In this document: piece after piece, positions 1 through 6,056 of the stretch | Layout: the number at the start of each line of letters is the position of its first letter | Position numbering within the stretch: the first letter of the stretch is position 1 | Origin: Candidatus Omnitrophota bacterium | Lineage (GTDB): Bacteria; Omnitrophota; Gorgyraeia; Zapsychrales; JANLHA01 | Direction of reading: 5' to 3' | Assembly (NCBI GenBank): GCA_024653845.1 | Contig: JANLHA010000185.1 | Coordinates: 1-10,010 of the forward strand | DNA: 10,010 nt | Notes under the pieces: generated by a model | Told to the model about the DNA's origin: nothing | Database searches by the model: none | The model's input: the letters and a program-made list of their open reading frames with translations, nothing else | Made by a program: the position numbers and the translations under genes

Positions 1-458
1 CCCAGAGAGCCTCTTGAGCCCTGAAACTGCCCTGCATTTTCTTCTTCCCAGTTACGGAATCCGCCTTGGCCAGATGGCTGTCCTCGAAAACCCTGTTGAG
101 ATCTTTCATTTCGACCTCTATTCTGAGTTCCCGCTTGCGAAAAAGATTGACCTGTAAAATTTTCTTCTTCAGATTGTTGACCAAAACTTGAAGAGCTTTG
201 GTCTATAAATTCTTCTTGGTTTTTATATTCTGGTTTTTTCTCTCCCATATTTTCCTGCCTTTCATATTCTTTCAGATGTTTACTGATCTCTTGATTCACT
301 CGTTTTTGACTCCATCCATATCGCTCCTGCAAAACACCCACAAGATTTTCAACATCCCCTTCAATCTTTCCTAAATCGTCGTCGTTCAACTTGCTCCACC
401 ATGATTTGAACTGACCACGAAATTGTTTTTCTTTACCCTTAATGATGTCTAAATTCAT
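1..458 (-). CDS. CsbD-like stress protein with Gln/Gly/Ser-rich tail, 3' end outside window
   Basis: The gene starts at an ATG (456-458) preceded by a strong AGGAGG ribosome-binding site and stays open for 152 codons to the window edge, so its C-terminus is missing. The first ~65 residues resemble the CsbD family: a short basic start (MNLDIIKGKEKQFRGQ), a Trp-Trp pair at 20-21, an acidic 'LNDDDLGKIEGD' segment, and 'LQERYGWSQKRVNQEI'. CsbD proteins are small, abundant general-stress proteins of unknown biochemical role and usually end near residue 65. Here a disordered-looking tail of at least 85 residues, rich in Gln, Gly, Ser, Arg and Glu, follows. It lies 12 nt after the DUF892 stop, so the two are almost certainly co-transcribed. 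The CsbD call is by sequence pattern; the tail's function is unknown. Confidence 0.8.
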   Translation of the reverse strand, partial: MNLDIIKGKEKQFRGQFKSWWSKLNDDDLGKIEGDVENLVGVLQERYGWSQKRVNQEISKHLKEYERQENMGEKKPEYKNQEEFIDQSSSSFGQQSEEENFTGQSFSQAGTQNRGRNERSQQGFRGQPSGQGGFRNWEEENAGQFQGSRGSL

Positions 459-470
459 CGGGATCCTCCT

Positions 471-1049
471 TTAATTTTGGGATGGTTCCTCTTCAGATTC
501 GTCTTCATCGAATTCAGAAGATGTGGATGATTCAGAGCTCAATAATGATTCTGAAATCGCTGTCAACTTTTTATCAGCCTCTCCTTCTTCATCAAGAGTT
601 TGTTGAAGAAGCTCCGCCGCTTCTTCAAGTCCAAGCATTTGCGCAAAAGTACGAACTGTACCATACCCTGCAATTTCATAATGTTCAACTCGCTGAGCAG
701 CAGCAATCAAATCGGCATCTTTAATCACTCCTTCTTCTTCCTCTTTTTTAATCACTTCACTACCCTCCTTGACCAAACCTTCCATGCCCGTACATTTTTT
801 CCGTGCCTTTTTAACATGCAGATCAGAAAAAATTTTCTCTAATCGATGAGCATGTTCTTCCGTTAATTCCAAATGTTCTTCAAACGCTGAGCGAAGCTCT
901 GGCGAATTGGCTGCTTTAGCCATCTTCGGCAACGCTTTAATGAGTTGTTGTTCAGCACTATATAAATCGCTGATTTGATCAACAAAAAGCTCCTGCAAAC
1001 CTTCATCAGCGGTTTCAAAATCTACATTCTTTTGGATATCAGTTTTCAT
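471..1049 (-). CDS. DUF892 (YciE/YciF-like) ferritin-like stress protein
   Basis: 192 residues. The ATG at 1047-1049 is chosen because GGGAGG sits just upstream; a longer reading from 1121 has no such site and runs into the promoter. The protein resembles the DUF892/YciE-YciF family, ferritin-like four-helix bundles induced by stress whose role is poorly defined. Candidate metal-binding residues fall in the expected helices: E33 in 'DLYSAEQQ', E64-E65-H66-H68 in 'TEEHAHRLE', E122-H123-E125 in 'RVEHYEIAGYG', and D153-E154-E155 in 'TLDEEGEAD'. Residues ~168-192 form a Ser/Glu/Asp-rich tail beyond the usual domain. It is the first gene of a unit with csbD downstream, and its promoter carries the 11-bp repeat element described separately. 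Family assignment is confident; iron binding is inferred. Confidence 0.9.
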   Translation of the reverse strand: MKTDIQKNVDFETADEGLQELFVDQISDLYSAEQQLIKALPKMAKAANSPELRSAFEEHLELTEEHAHRLEKIFSDLHVKKARKKCTGMEGLVKEGSEVIKKEEEEGVIKDADLIAAAQRVEHYEIAGYGTVRTFAQMLGLEEAAELLQQTLDEEGEADKKLTAISESLLSSESSTSSEFDEDESEEEPSQN

Positions 1050-1095
1050 ATCTATTCCTCCCTTATGAAAAGGTTGTTTTTGATTGAACACCTGC

Positions 1096-1151
1096 AATTT
1101 AACAAACTTACAATTAGCCAAGCGTTAGTTTAGAATTAAAAATTTCTCATT
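1096..1151 (-). promoter_or_regulatory. Predicted response-regulator box and promoter of the DUF892-csbD unit
   Basis: On the + strand, words TTAGC (1114), TTAGT (1125) and TTAAA (1136) recur at exactly 11-bp steps, with a degenerate TCATT at 1147. Reading toward the gene on the minus strand, a -10-like TAAATT (1101-1096) follows the last word after 12 bp. The first word lies 64 nt from the DUF892 start codon. The same architecture recurs at 4518, 6972 and 8347. This copy diverges most in its first unit. I infer an operator for the OmpR/PhoB-type regulator encoded at 6057-6725. Confidence 0.65.
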
Positions 1152-1582
1152 TATAAAGGAGCTTCTGTTTTTTGTTCTCGTGAACAATGATGATTTCGCT
1201 CTGATAAGTTCTTAATGATCCCCTCCGCATGAAATATCTGTGACCATTTCTTCTCAGAAAAAAGATAAAAAAATACGCTCACGGCAATTCCGATATAAAT
1301 GGCTGCGCATACAAACGTAAATCCCATCTTCGTTTCAAAATCCCAAGGGGCATAAAGAAAAATGCCGACATGGAAAAGGACTAAGCCACTCATCAAGAAG
1401 ATCAAGCACACGCCGACTCCTAGAAGGCTCATGAATAACAAACGCATGGTTTTGATGCTTTGCAACCCCCAAATCGAAAGTTTGAGTTTCGTAAATTCCA
1501 GAGGAGCTTTTCGATAAGGATTAGCCCCTTTCAGCATATTTAAGACGAGAAACACCAATCCAGTCATCAACGTTTTTCTCAT
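1151..1582 (-). CDS. Two-TM membrane protein, YqjE/phage-holin-like (DUF1469-type)
   Basis: 143 residues. The ATG at 1580-1582 is preceded by GAGGAGG; an upstream in-frame ATG at 1624 abuts the hairpin and is not favoured. The protein has a basic amphipathic N-terminus, two long hydrophobic segments (~48-76 and ~86-108) and a polar tail containing 'SERNHHCSREQ'. This layout matches the YqjE/Holin-X-like group, which in enterobacteria is encoded next to the YqjD ribosome-anchoring protein. A YqjD-like gene is indeed immediately upstream here, which supports the call. No enzymatic motif is visible. A hairpin between the two genes may lower expression of this one. The family assignment rests on topology and neighbourhood rather than a diagnostic motif. 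Confidence 0.65.
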   Translation of the reverse strand: MRKTLMTGLVFLVLNMLKGANPYRKAPLEFTKLKLSIWGLQSIKTMRLLFMSLLGVGVCLIFLMSGLVLFHVGIFLYAPWDFETKMGFTFVCAAIYIGIAVSVFFYLFSEKKWSQIFHAEGIIKNLSERNHHCSREQKTEAPL

Positions 1583-1624
1583 CTTTCCTCCTCTTTTATC
1601 AATCATCATTTCCATAGAAAACAT

Positions 1625-1662
1625 TCCCTTCCTAAAATTCGATTAAGAATTCTAGGAAGGGA
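1625..1662 (-). terminator. Strong intergenic hairpin, partial terminator or mRNA-stability element
   Basis: Two 16-nt arms (1625-1640 and 1647-1662) pair with a single non-Watson-Crick position around a 6-nt loop. The structure begins 7 nt after the stop of the YqjD-like gene. On the minus strand it is preceded by an A-run and followed by AUGUUUUCU, a poor U-tract; on the + strand it is followed by CTTTTTG. It could be a leaky or bidirectional terminator, or a 3'-end stabiliser that sets the YqjD/YqjE-like ratio. Confidence 0.6.
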
Positions 1663-1669
1663 CTTTTTG

Positions 1670-1936
1670 TTAATCATGTTTTTTACTTCCACCCATGATG
1701 AACCCTAAAAGAAGACAACCGACCGCAATCCCAGCCACGATAGGCCACGGATTTTCATGGAGTCGCTTATCGACATCCGCAACGACGTGCTTAACTTGCT
1801 CTTGCCCTTGTCGCACTTTTTTCTCAACATCAGAAATGATGTTTCGAACCCGTTCCTCTCCATGTCTGATCGCCTCATTGAGGTCAGTCCCTTCTAACAA
1901 TTCTGGGTCTTGATTCTTATTGAATGCATTTGCCAT
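1670..1936 (-). CDS. YqjD/ElaB-like DUF883 membrane-anchored protein
   Basis: 88 residues with AAGGAG upstream of the ATG. A long charged amphipathic helix (~18-60, with 'RHGEERVRNIISDVEKKV' and 'GQEQVKHVVADVDKRL') is followed by the DUF883-type C-terminus 'HENPWPIVAGI', one transmembrane helix (~65-82) and a short basic end (GGSKKHD). Family members YqjD, ElaB and YgaM of E. coli are tail-anchored inner-membrane proteins of stationary phase, and YqjD is reported to bind ribosomes. By analogy it may tether ribosomes or protect the membrane under stress. It starts 27 nt after the 39-residue membrane peptide and belongs to the same transcription unit as the glycosyltransferase. Confidence 0.85.
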   Translation of the reverse strand: MANAFNKNQDPELLEGTDLNEAIRHGEERVRNIISDVEKKVRQGQEQVKHVVADVDKRLHENPWPIVAGIAVGCLLLGFIMGGSKKHD

Positions 1937-1963
1937 GGTGTTTCTCCTTTCATTAGTGAATGA

Positions 1964-2083
1964 TTAATCACATCCTCGTATCAAAAAAAGAAGGAATAAA
2001 ATAGGGATCGGCACACCCAGAAGCCACAAAACGATCCATCCTACACGTCCTTCTTGACAAAAAAACTTGTCAGAGAATTTCAT
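1964..2083 (-). CDS. 39-residue single-pass membrane peptide
   Basis: The ATG (2081-2083) overlaps the TGA of the 74-residue gene (2080-2082) as ATGA, and AAAGGA lies about 8 nt upstream, so translation is probably coupled. The peptide has a polar Cys-containing head (MKFSDKFFCQEGRVG), one hydrophobic helix (~15-34, containing 'WLLGVPIPILFLLFL') and a short end 'IRGCD'. I recall similar 'WLLGxPIPxLxxLFLLRGC' peptides annotated as hypothetical in other Gram-negative genomes, but cannot verify this here. Membrane location is clear from composition; function is unknown. Confidence 0.75.
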   Translation of the reverse strand: MKFSDKFFCQEGRVGWIVLWLLGVPIPILFLLFLIRGCD

Positions 2084-2304
2084 ACAATTTTTCCTTTCTT
2101 TTTTCTCTGATTCTGATCAGTTGTTTTTATTGACAACATCACATCGGTCAAACGGTTGATTTCGTAGCCATTGATATGAGAAATTCCCTGATGACAAAAA
2201 CAATGACAGATGGTTCCCGTGGATTCATCGCGCACCAAACCATCTGCATGCACACAAATCGAGGGCAATGGATGAAAAATATAGTCGGCATATTGAAAAC
2301 TCAT
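2080..2304 (-). CDS. 74-residue Cys/His-containing protein of unknown function
   Basis: The ATG (2302-2304) overlaps the glycosyltransferase TGA (2301-2303) as ATGA, and GAGGAG lies about 8 nt upstream inside the glycosyltransferase coding sequence. This start is preferred over longer readings in the same frame, which lie antiparallel to no signal and inside the upstream gene. The protein carries 'SICVHADG' (C17, H19) and 'TICHCFCHQGISH' (C33, H34, C35, C37, H38, H43), a spacing that could bind zinc or another metal, then a basic C-terminus 'NQRKKKGKIV'. It has no signal peptide or transmembrane segment. I do not recognise the family. Coupling to the glycosyltransferase and the small membrane peptide argues that it is translated. 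Confidence 0.65.
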   Translation of the reverse strand: MSFQYADYIFHPLPSICVHADGLVRDESTGTICHCFCHQGISHINGYEINRLTDVMLSIKTTDQNQRKKKGKIV

Positions 2305-3596
2305 ATCAAGGTCTCCTCTTTGACTGCTATTTCCTCGGGGATTAAAAGCGCGCCCGTGGCTTTTGTTAAATTCTTCATCAATTCCCATTGCGTCTGGATC
2401 AAACGAAGCGTGGTCGCCCAAGGACTGTCTTCTGCAGGGCGTCGTGTAAATCCTTGAACAATAAGCAGTGATGTATAAACTTTCGCAACTTTTTCGATAC
2501 TGTTTTTCATTGAAAATTCTTCAGCCGTTTCACGGCAACAGGATTTGATTTTCTTCCATTGCGAGGCTGTTCGTCCCTCCATCCACTGCAAAGCTAGAAT
2601 GAAATCGCTCATATCTTCAGACTCCAACAGACATCCATTCTGAGTATCTTTGACCACTTCTCTGACGCCCGGAGCATCGACAGCAACAACGGGAATTCCT
2701 GCAGCCATCGCCTCTGCGAGAACAAGCCCTTGCGTTTCACTTTGAGATGCAAACGCAAAGACATCCATGGCATGATACGTATCCACCAAATCTTTTCCTT
2801 GAACCACACCTGCAAAACGCAATCGGTCAGACAGACCTTCTTGCCTGAAAATCTCTTTAATCAATTCTTCGGAAGGGCCTTTGCCAGCGACTAAAAAATA
2901 TGCATCGATTTCGCCTTTCAAAAATTGTGCGACCGCTTTGGATAAGAATTCCAAATTTTTTTCTGGAGCCAACCTTCCCAAATGCCCAACAACAAATGCT
3001 TCCTGCGGGATGTCAATTCTTTTACGAAACTCTTTTCTACCCCCTCGAGAAAAACGCTTGGTATAAATTCCCGTTGGAACAACTTCTGTAGGGGTTATGA
3101 CATTACGATCTTTGAGCATCTTTCTTACGCTTTCGCTGGGCACTAAAACCAAATCCGCCAAATTGGCATAACCCGATGACAGTTCAATAACAAATCTTTT
3201 CCAAGCTTCTTCATCACCAGGAATGTAATGAACATTTTCTTCGTATAGCGTGTGATGAGTGAAAACCAAAGGCACGTTATATTTGGAAGCCACTCGCAAG
3301 GCGGTGTCTCCAATTAAAAAGGGATGATGAGAATGGACCAAGTCAGGAGTAAAATTCTCAAGGGCTGCAGTCAACACCCCAGGAATAGGAAGTTGAACAG
3401 AAAAGTCTGATCCGTTAAAATTTTGAATTGCAGGAATCCTAATGACACCTTGTTCCTTTCGCATGCCCGGGTATTCTGGAGCAACGATCATCACGCGATG
3501 TCCACGCTCTCGCAGTTCTTTTGTGAAACTTTCGACTGACTTTTCCAATCCGCCAACGAGAGGTTTATAAGTATTGGTCATCATTAAAATATTCAT
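2301..3596 (-). CDS. GT4-family glycosyltransferase, diacylglycerol-glucosyltransferase-like
   Basis: 431 residues from the ATG at 3594-3596, where 'MNILMMTNTYKPLVGG' gives a typical GT-B N-terminus and purine-rich GGAAGG lies upstream; a start 13 codons earlier adds only a basic stub. N-terminal acceptor domain: 'GGLEKSVESFTKELRERGH', 'DLVHSHHPFLIG' (~86-96) and 'THHTLYEENVHYI' (~113-125), the last two resembling diacylglycerol 3-glucosyltransferases and PimB-like mannosyltransferases. C-terminal nucleotide-sugar domain: 'GHLGRLAPEKN' (204-214), 'AGKGP' and the EX7E motif with E287 and E295 in 'SETQGLVLAEAMA'. About 50 residues beyond the usual fold form a hydrophilic extension. I infer a cytoplasmic, membrane-peripheral enzyme making a glycolipid; the exact sugar and acceptor cannot be read from sequence. 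It lies 77 nt after the stress-17M-like gene and is coupled to two tiny genes downstream. Confidence 0.85.
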   Translation of the reverse strand: MNILMMTNTYKPLVGGLEKSVESFTKELRERGHRVMIVAPEYPGMRKEQGVIRIPAIQNFNGSDFSVQLPIPGVLTAALENFTPDLVHSHHPFLIGDTALRVASKYNVPLVFTHHTLYEENVHYIPGDEEAWKRFVIELSSGYANLADLVLVPSESVRKMLKDRNVITPTEVVPTGIYTKRFSRGGRKEFRKRIDIPQEAFVVGHLGRLAPEKNLEFLSKAVAQFLKGEIDAYFLVAGKGPSEELIKEIFRQEGLSDRLRFAGVVQGKDLVDTYHAMDVFAFASQSETQGLVLAEAMAAGIPVVAVDAPGVREVVKDTQNGCLLESEDMSDFILALQWMEGRTASQWKKIKSCCRETAEEFSMKNSIEKVAKVYTSLLIVQGFTRRPAEDSPWATTLRLIQTQWELMKNLTKATGALLIPEEIAVKEETLI

Positions 3597-3673
3597 CCTA
3601 CCCTTCCTTCCCTTGAAGAGGCTTCGCTTGAACAAATTATCGAATTTTTCTTTTGTCTCATGACTTCTACTAA

Positions 3674-4207
3674 TTAACGCTCTGAGCTAGAACCTATGGC
3701 TTCGTTGACAAAAGTAATATCTTGAGCTTTCGCTTTCTTCAAAATATCTTTCACAAGGTTTTTCTCTTCATCTTCTCGAATGGCAACCGAAATCAAAGCA
3801 TTCCCTTCTTTGATTTTTCCCTCATAGTGCTTAGCTTCATAAGCTGGGATTCCCATTCCTACTAAAGCTCCTGTTACTCCGCCGACCGTAGCTCCAATAG
3901 CGAGACCACTCAACGCAGCCATGAGAGGACCCGCAACAATAAAAGGACCGGCTCCTGGGATTGCCAACGTGCCCATACTAGCCAGCCAACCTAAAGTTCC
4001 CCCCAAAATACCCCCTGTGCCCGCACCCTGGACAGCACCTTCCGGGGCTTTGCTATGTTTTTCATAAATAAAGTTTGTCGTCGATGTTGTATCTGAAAGG
4101 AGGACAGAAATATCATCTGACATGAATCCTAATTTACGCAATTCATTCAAAAGATTAATCACCTCATTCTCAGTCTTAACAATGCACATCACATGTTGTC
4201 TTAACAT
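3674..4207 (-). CDS. YflT/general-stress-17M-like protein with Gly-rich membrane core
   Basis: 177 residues with AAGGAGG upstream of the ATG. The N-terminus ('HVMCIVKTENEVINLLNELRKLGFMSDDISVLLSD') follows the pattern of the YflT/GSP17M-type domain, in which a short beta strand precedes a helix and 'GFxxDDISVL'. Residues ~58-120 are Gly/Ala-rich and hydrophobic ('GAGTGGILGGTLGWLASMG', 'GLAIGATVGGVTGALVGMG'), suggesting a glycine-zipper membrane hairpin. A second alpha-beta segment follows ('GNALISVAIREDEEKNLVKDILKKA'), giving a soluble-membrane-soluble layout. Homologues are stress-induced and of unknown function. It is the second gene of the unit that starts at 4457. Confidence 0.8.
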   Translation of the reverse strand: MLRQHVMCIVKTENEVINLLNELRKLGFMSDDISVLLSDTTSTTNFIYEKHSKAPEGAVQGAGTGGILGGTLGWLASMGTLAIPGAGPFIVAGPLMAALSGLAIGATVGGVTGALVGMGIPAYEAKHYEGKIKEGNALISVAIREDEEKNLVKDILKKAKAQDITFVNEAIGSSSER

Positions 4208-4264
4208 TTCCTACCTCCTTCCGATCTTCTTTAATAACATATCCGAAATGCCCGATTTCAAGTG

Positions 4265-4298
4265 GGGGAACCTTGCAAGGATCTTTACAAAGTTCCCC
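4265..4298 (-). other. RNA hairpin between the 48-residue gene and the stress-17M-like gene
   Basis: In the minus-strand transcript GGGGAACUUUGU (4298-4287) pairs with GCAAGGUUCCCC (4276-4265): twelve pairs including two G-U, with a 10-nt loop. No U-run follows, so it is not a standard intrinsic terminator. It sits 12 nt after the stop of the 48-residue gene and about 58 nt before the next start, where it could protect an upstream mRNA segment or modulate downstream translation. Interval 4208-4310 otherwise shows only the ribosome-binding site of the next gene. Confidence 0.5.
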
Positions 4299-4310
4299 TT
4301 CACCCTTCAT

Positions 4311-4457
4311 CTACATTTCACATCCACAGCTGCCTGATTCTTCTTGTCGAGAAGGCGTGCTTTTCTGATGTTGTCTTTTTTCACTTCCCGACTCACGGCT
4401 CGTCTGACTCCGAGTACTTGTCGAACGCCTGCGATGACTTTTGATAGCATTTCTCAT
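4311..4457 (-). CDS. 48-residue Arg/Ser-rich basic protein
   Basis: The ATG at 4455-4457 has an AGGAGGG ribosome-binding site 5 nt upstream and opens 48 codons to a TAG. The product is very hydrophilic and rich in Ser, Arg, Thr, Gln and Glu: 'KSHRRRSTSTRSQTSRESG', then 'SEKRQHQKSTPSRQEE', ending 'SGSCGCEM' with a Cys-Gly-Cys pair. There is no signal peptide or membrane segment; it is probably disordered and could bind nucleic acid or a metal through the CGC. Its start lies 60 nt below a repeat-type promoter, so it leads the largest unit in the window. I recognise no family. Evidence for coding is the ribosome-binding site, promoter placement and the open frame. Confidence 0.6.
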   Translation of the reverse strand: MRNAIKSHRRRSTSTRSQTSRESGSEKRQHQKSTPSRQEESGSCGCEM

Positions 4458-4469
4458 CTTGCCCTCCTA

Positions 4470-4488
4470 TGGTTAAATGGTTTAACCA
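4470..4488 (-). repeat. Perfect 8-bp inverted repeat in the leader of the 48-residue gene
   Basis: TGGTTAAA (4470-4477) and TTTAACCA (4481-4488) are perfect complements around TGG. The element starts 13 nt upstream of the ATG, just before the ribosome-binding site and about 12 nt below the predicted -10 (4505-4500), so it would fold at or near the 5' end of the mRNA. It could be a 5' stabilising hairpin or a dimeric repressor site. The other three repeat-type promoters lack it. Confidence 0.45.
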
Positions 4489-4499
4489 GTCTTAAAAAC

Positions 4500-4554
4500 A
4501 GTATAAAAATAGGAAGGTTAGAGCCTTGTTAGAAAAGAATTAAAAGAAATTAAG
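4500..4554 (-). promoter_or_regulatory. Predicted response-regulator box and promoter of the 48-aa/GT/YqjD unit
   Basis: On the + strand TTAGA (4518), TTAGA (4529) and TTAAA (4540) are spaced exactly 11 bp, with TAAG at 4551 as a degenerate fourth. On the minus strand a good -10, TATACT (4505-4500), follows after 12 bp, and the first word is 60 nt from the start codon at 4457. The box lies just beyond the histidine kinase stop, so the kinase unit and the next unit are separated by it. No convincing intrinsic terminator is visible, so read-through is possible. Confidence 0.7.
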
Positions 4555-4562
4555 ATGGAAGA

Positions 4563-6053
4563 TTACGAAAGAAGAGGAATCTGAATGGTGATGGTCGTAC
4601 CTTGATGAAGTTGGCTCTGAGCGTCAATATTTCCTTCATGAAGCTCAGTAATGGATTTGACAATACTTAATCCTAATCCAAAACCTTGTTTACCTGCCCG
4701 AGATTTATCGGCCTGATAAAATCGATCAAAAATGTGCGGCAAATCTTCAGGAGAAATTCCAATGCCTGTATCTTTAATTTCCACATGCACAAAAAACTTA
4801 AAAACCCCCACCTCCATGGTGATTTTTCCGCCAGGCAACGTGTATTTGATGGCATTATCAAGGACATTCGTAAAAAGAATCTTTAAATAATTTTCATTGC
4901 CTTTGACAATCGCCTGATGCTCCTTTTCAATCAATTGGACATCAATACTTTTAGCTTCGGCTAAAGGCTTGATTTCTTCCAAGATTTGACGAAGAAGATT
5001 GTTCAAATTGATACTGCTCATTTCGATCAAAACATCATTTCTATCAAACCGAGCGAGCAGAAGCAAATTGTTTACAATGGATTTCATTTTCTCGATTTCT
5101 TCAAGATTGCTATAAAGAAGTTCTTTATATTCCGAAACATTTCGATCTCTACGCAAAGCGACTTCTTGTTGACCTTGTAAGATTGTCAAGGGTGTTTTCA
5201 ATTCATGCGAGATGTCCTGAACGATCTGACGTTGAGCGGAAAAAGACCTTTCTAGTTCATCTAACATTTCGTTAAATTTCTCCGCTAATCGCGCGATTTC
5301 GTCTCCCGTATGTGGCACCTTTAAACGAAGCTTCAATGTGTCTGCACGAATTTGGCCAATGGTACGAACCATTTCATCAACAGGGTTAAGCGTGACCTTC
5401 ACCAAAAGAAGCGCTCCCCCAATAGCAATGACAAGAATAAGGGGAATGGAAAGAAAGAAATCTCGCCTCAACTGATATAACTCTCGTGAAAGTGGCATCA
5501 CAGATCCCAAAACCTGGACAACATACTTAACTTTGGTATCCTCGACAACAGGTCTTGTGATCACTCGAACAAGAATGGACCTCTCGCTAAACAACTTTAA
5601 TCTCAAACTGTCAAAGCGAGGTTCTTTTCTCAATGATGTAAAGAGCACCCGATTCTTCAGGGCCCCCATTTCTTGAATGGGCTGCGAAGACGAAATCAGC
5701 TCTCCGTTAGAATTGAAAATCAAACTGATGGTCGGGACCTCATCCTGTTTTTTAATTTTTTCGGAAGTTAACTGATGCGCAATCTGCTGGAACTTGACAT
5801 CTTTCTTCTCAAAAAAAAGATAGGTATCAACCCACTCCTTGGTCATTTCCATCTTTTCAGCCTGCCAGTACGTTTGAATGGCGTCGACAATACCCTGGGC
5901 TTTGAGATTGATTTGGTTATCAAGATCGACTTGAAAATTCTGACGAGAATCAAAATATAAAGCCGAAACCAGAAGAGTCAATGTTGTGGCAAGGATAAAA
6001 AGATAAAGCAAAATGATACGGAAACGAATGGATCGGAAAAATGCGATTTTCAA
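4563..6053 (-). CDS. Membrane sensor histidine kinase (HAMP-HisKA-HATPase)
   Basis: 496 residues read from a TTG at 6051-6053; AAGGA inside the last codons of the regulator gene is correctly spaced, so translation is coupled. Order: TM1 (~12-33), periplasmic sensor region (~34-198), TM2 (~199-221), HAMP (~218-272), H-box 'SHELKTP' with phospho-acceptor H283, N-box 'NVLDNAIKYT' (396-405), G1 'DTGIGIS' (428-434), F-box 'FDRFYQ', G2 'GFGLGLSI' (457-464). All catalytic motifs are intact. The kinase core resembles the CusS/BaeS-like class. The roughly 165-residue periplasmic domain, with 'ISLIFNSNGELISSSQP', looks PAS/Cache-like, but the ligand cannot be read. It phosphorylates the adjacent regulator by inference. 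The only upstream ATG nearby (6058-6060) is out of frame. Confidence 0.95.
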   Translation of the reverse strand: MKIAFFRSIRFRIILLYLFILATTLTLLVSALYFDSRQNFQVDLDNQINLKAQGIVDAIQTYWQAEKMEMTKEWVDTYLFFEKKDVKFQQIAHQLTSEKIKKQDEVPTISLIFNSNGELISSSQPIQEMGALKNRVLFTSLRKEPRFDSLRLKLFSERSILVRVITRPVVEDTKVKYVVQVLGSVMPLSRELYQLRRDFFLSIPLILVIAIGGALLLVKVTLNPVDEMVRTIGQIRADTLKLRLKVPHTGDEIARLAEKFNEMLDELERSFSAQRQIVQDISHELKTPLTILQGQQEVALRRDRNVSEYKELLYSNLEEIEKMKSIVNNLLLLARFDRNDVLIEMSSINLNNLLRQILEEIKPLAEAKSIDVQLIEKEHQAIVKGNENYLKILFTNVLDNAIKYTLPGGKITMEVGVFKFFVHVEIKDTGIGISPEDLPHIFDRFYQADKSRAGKQGFGLGLSIVKSITELHEGNIDAQSQLHQGTTITIQIPLLS

Positions 6054-6056
6054 TTT

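Noticed and set aside
482..842. Open frames on the + strand across the DUF892 gene
   Set aside because: They lie antisense to a well-supported ferritin-like gene, have no ribosome-binding sites and encode no recognisable domain.
1050..1121. Longer start for the DUF892 protein
   Set aside because: The 24 extra residues would overlap the predicted -10 and leader, lack a ribosome-binding site, and do not resemble the family; the internal ATG has GGGAGG.
2305..2421. Longer start for the 74-residue Cys/His protein
   Set aside because: The extension lies inside the glycosyltransferase C-terminus, and the ATGA overlap with GAGGAG gives a much better start.
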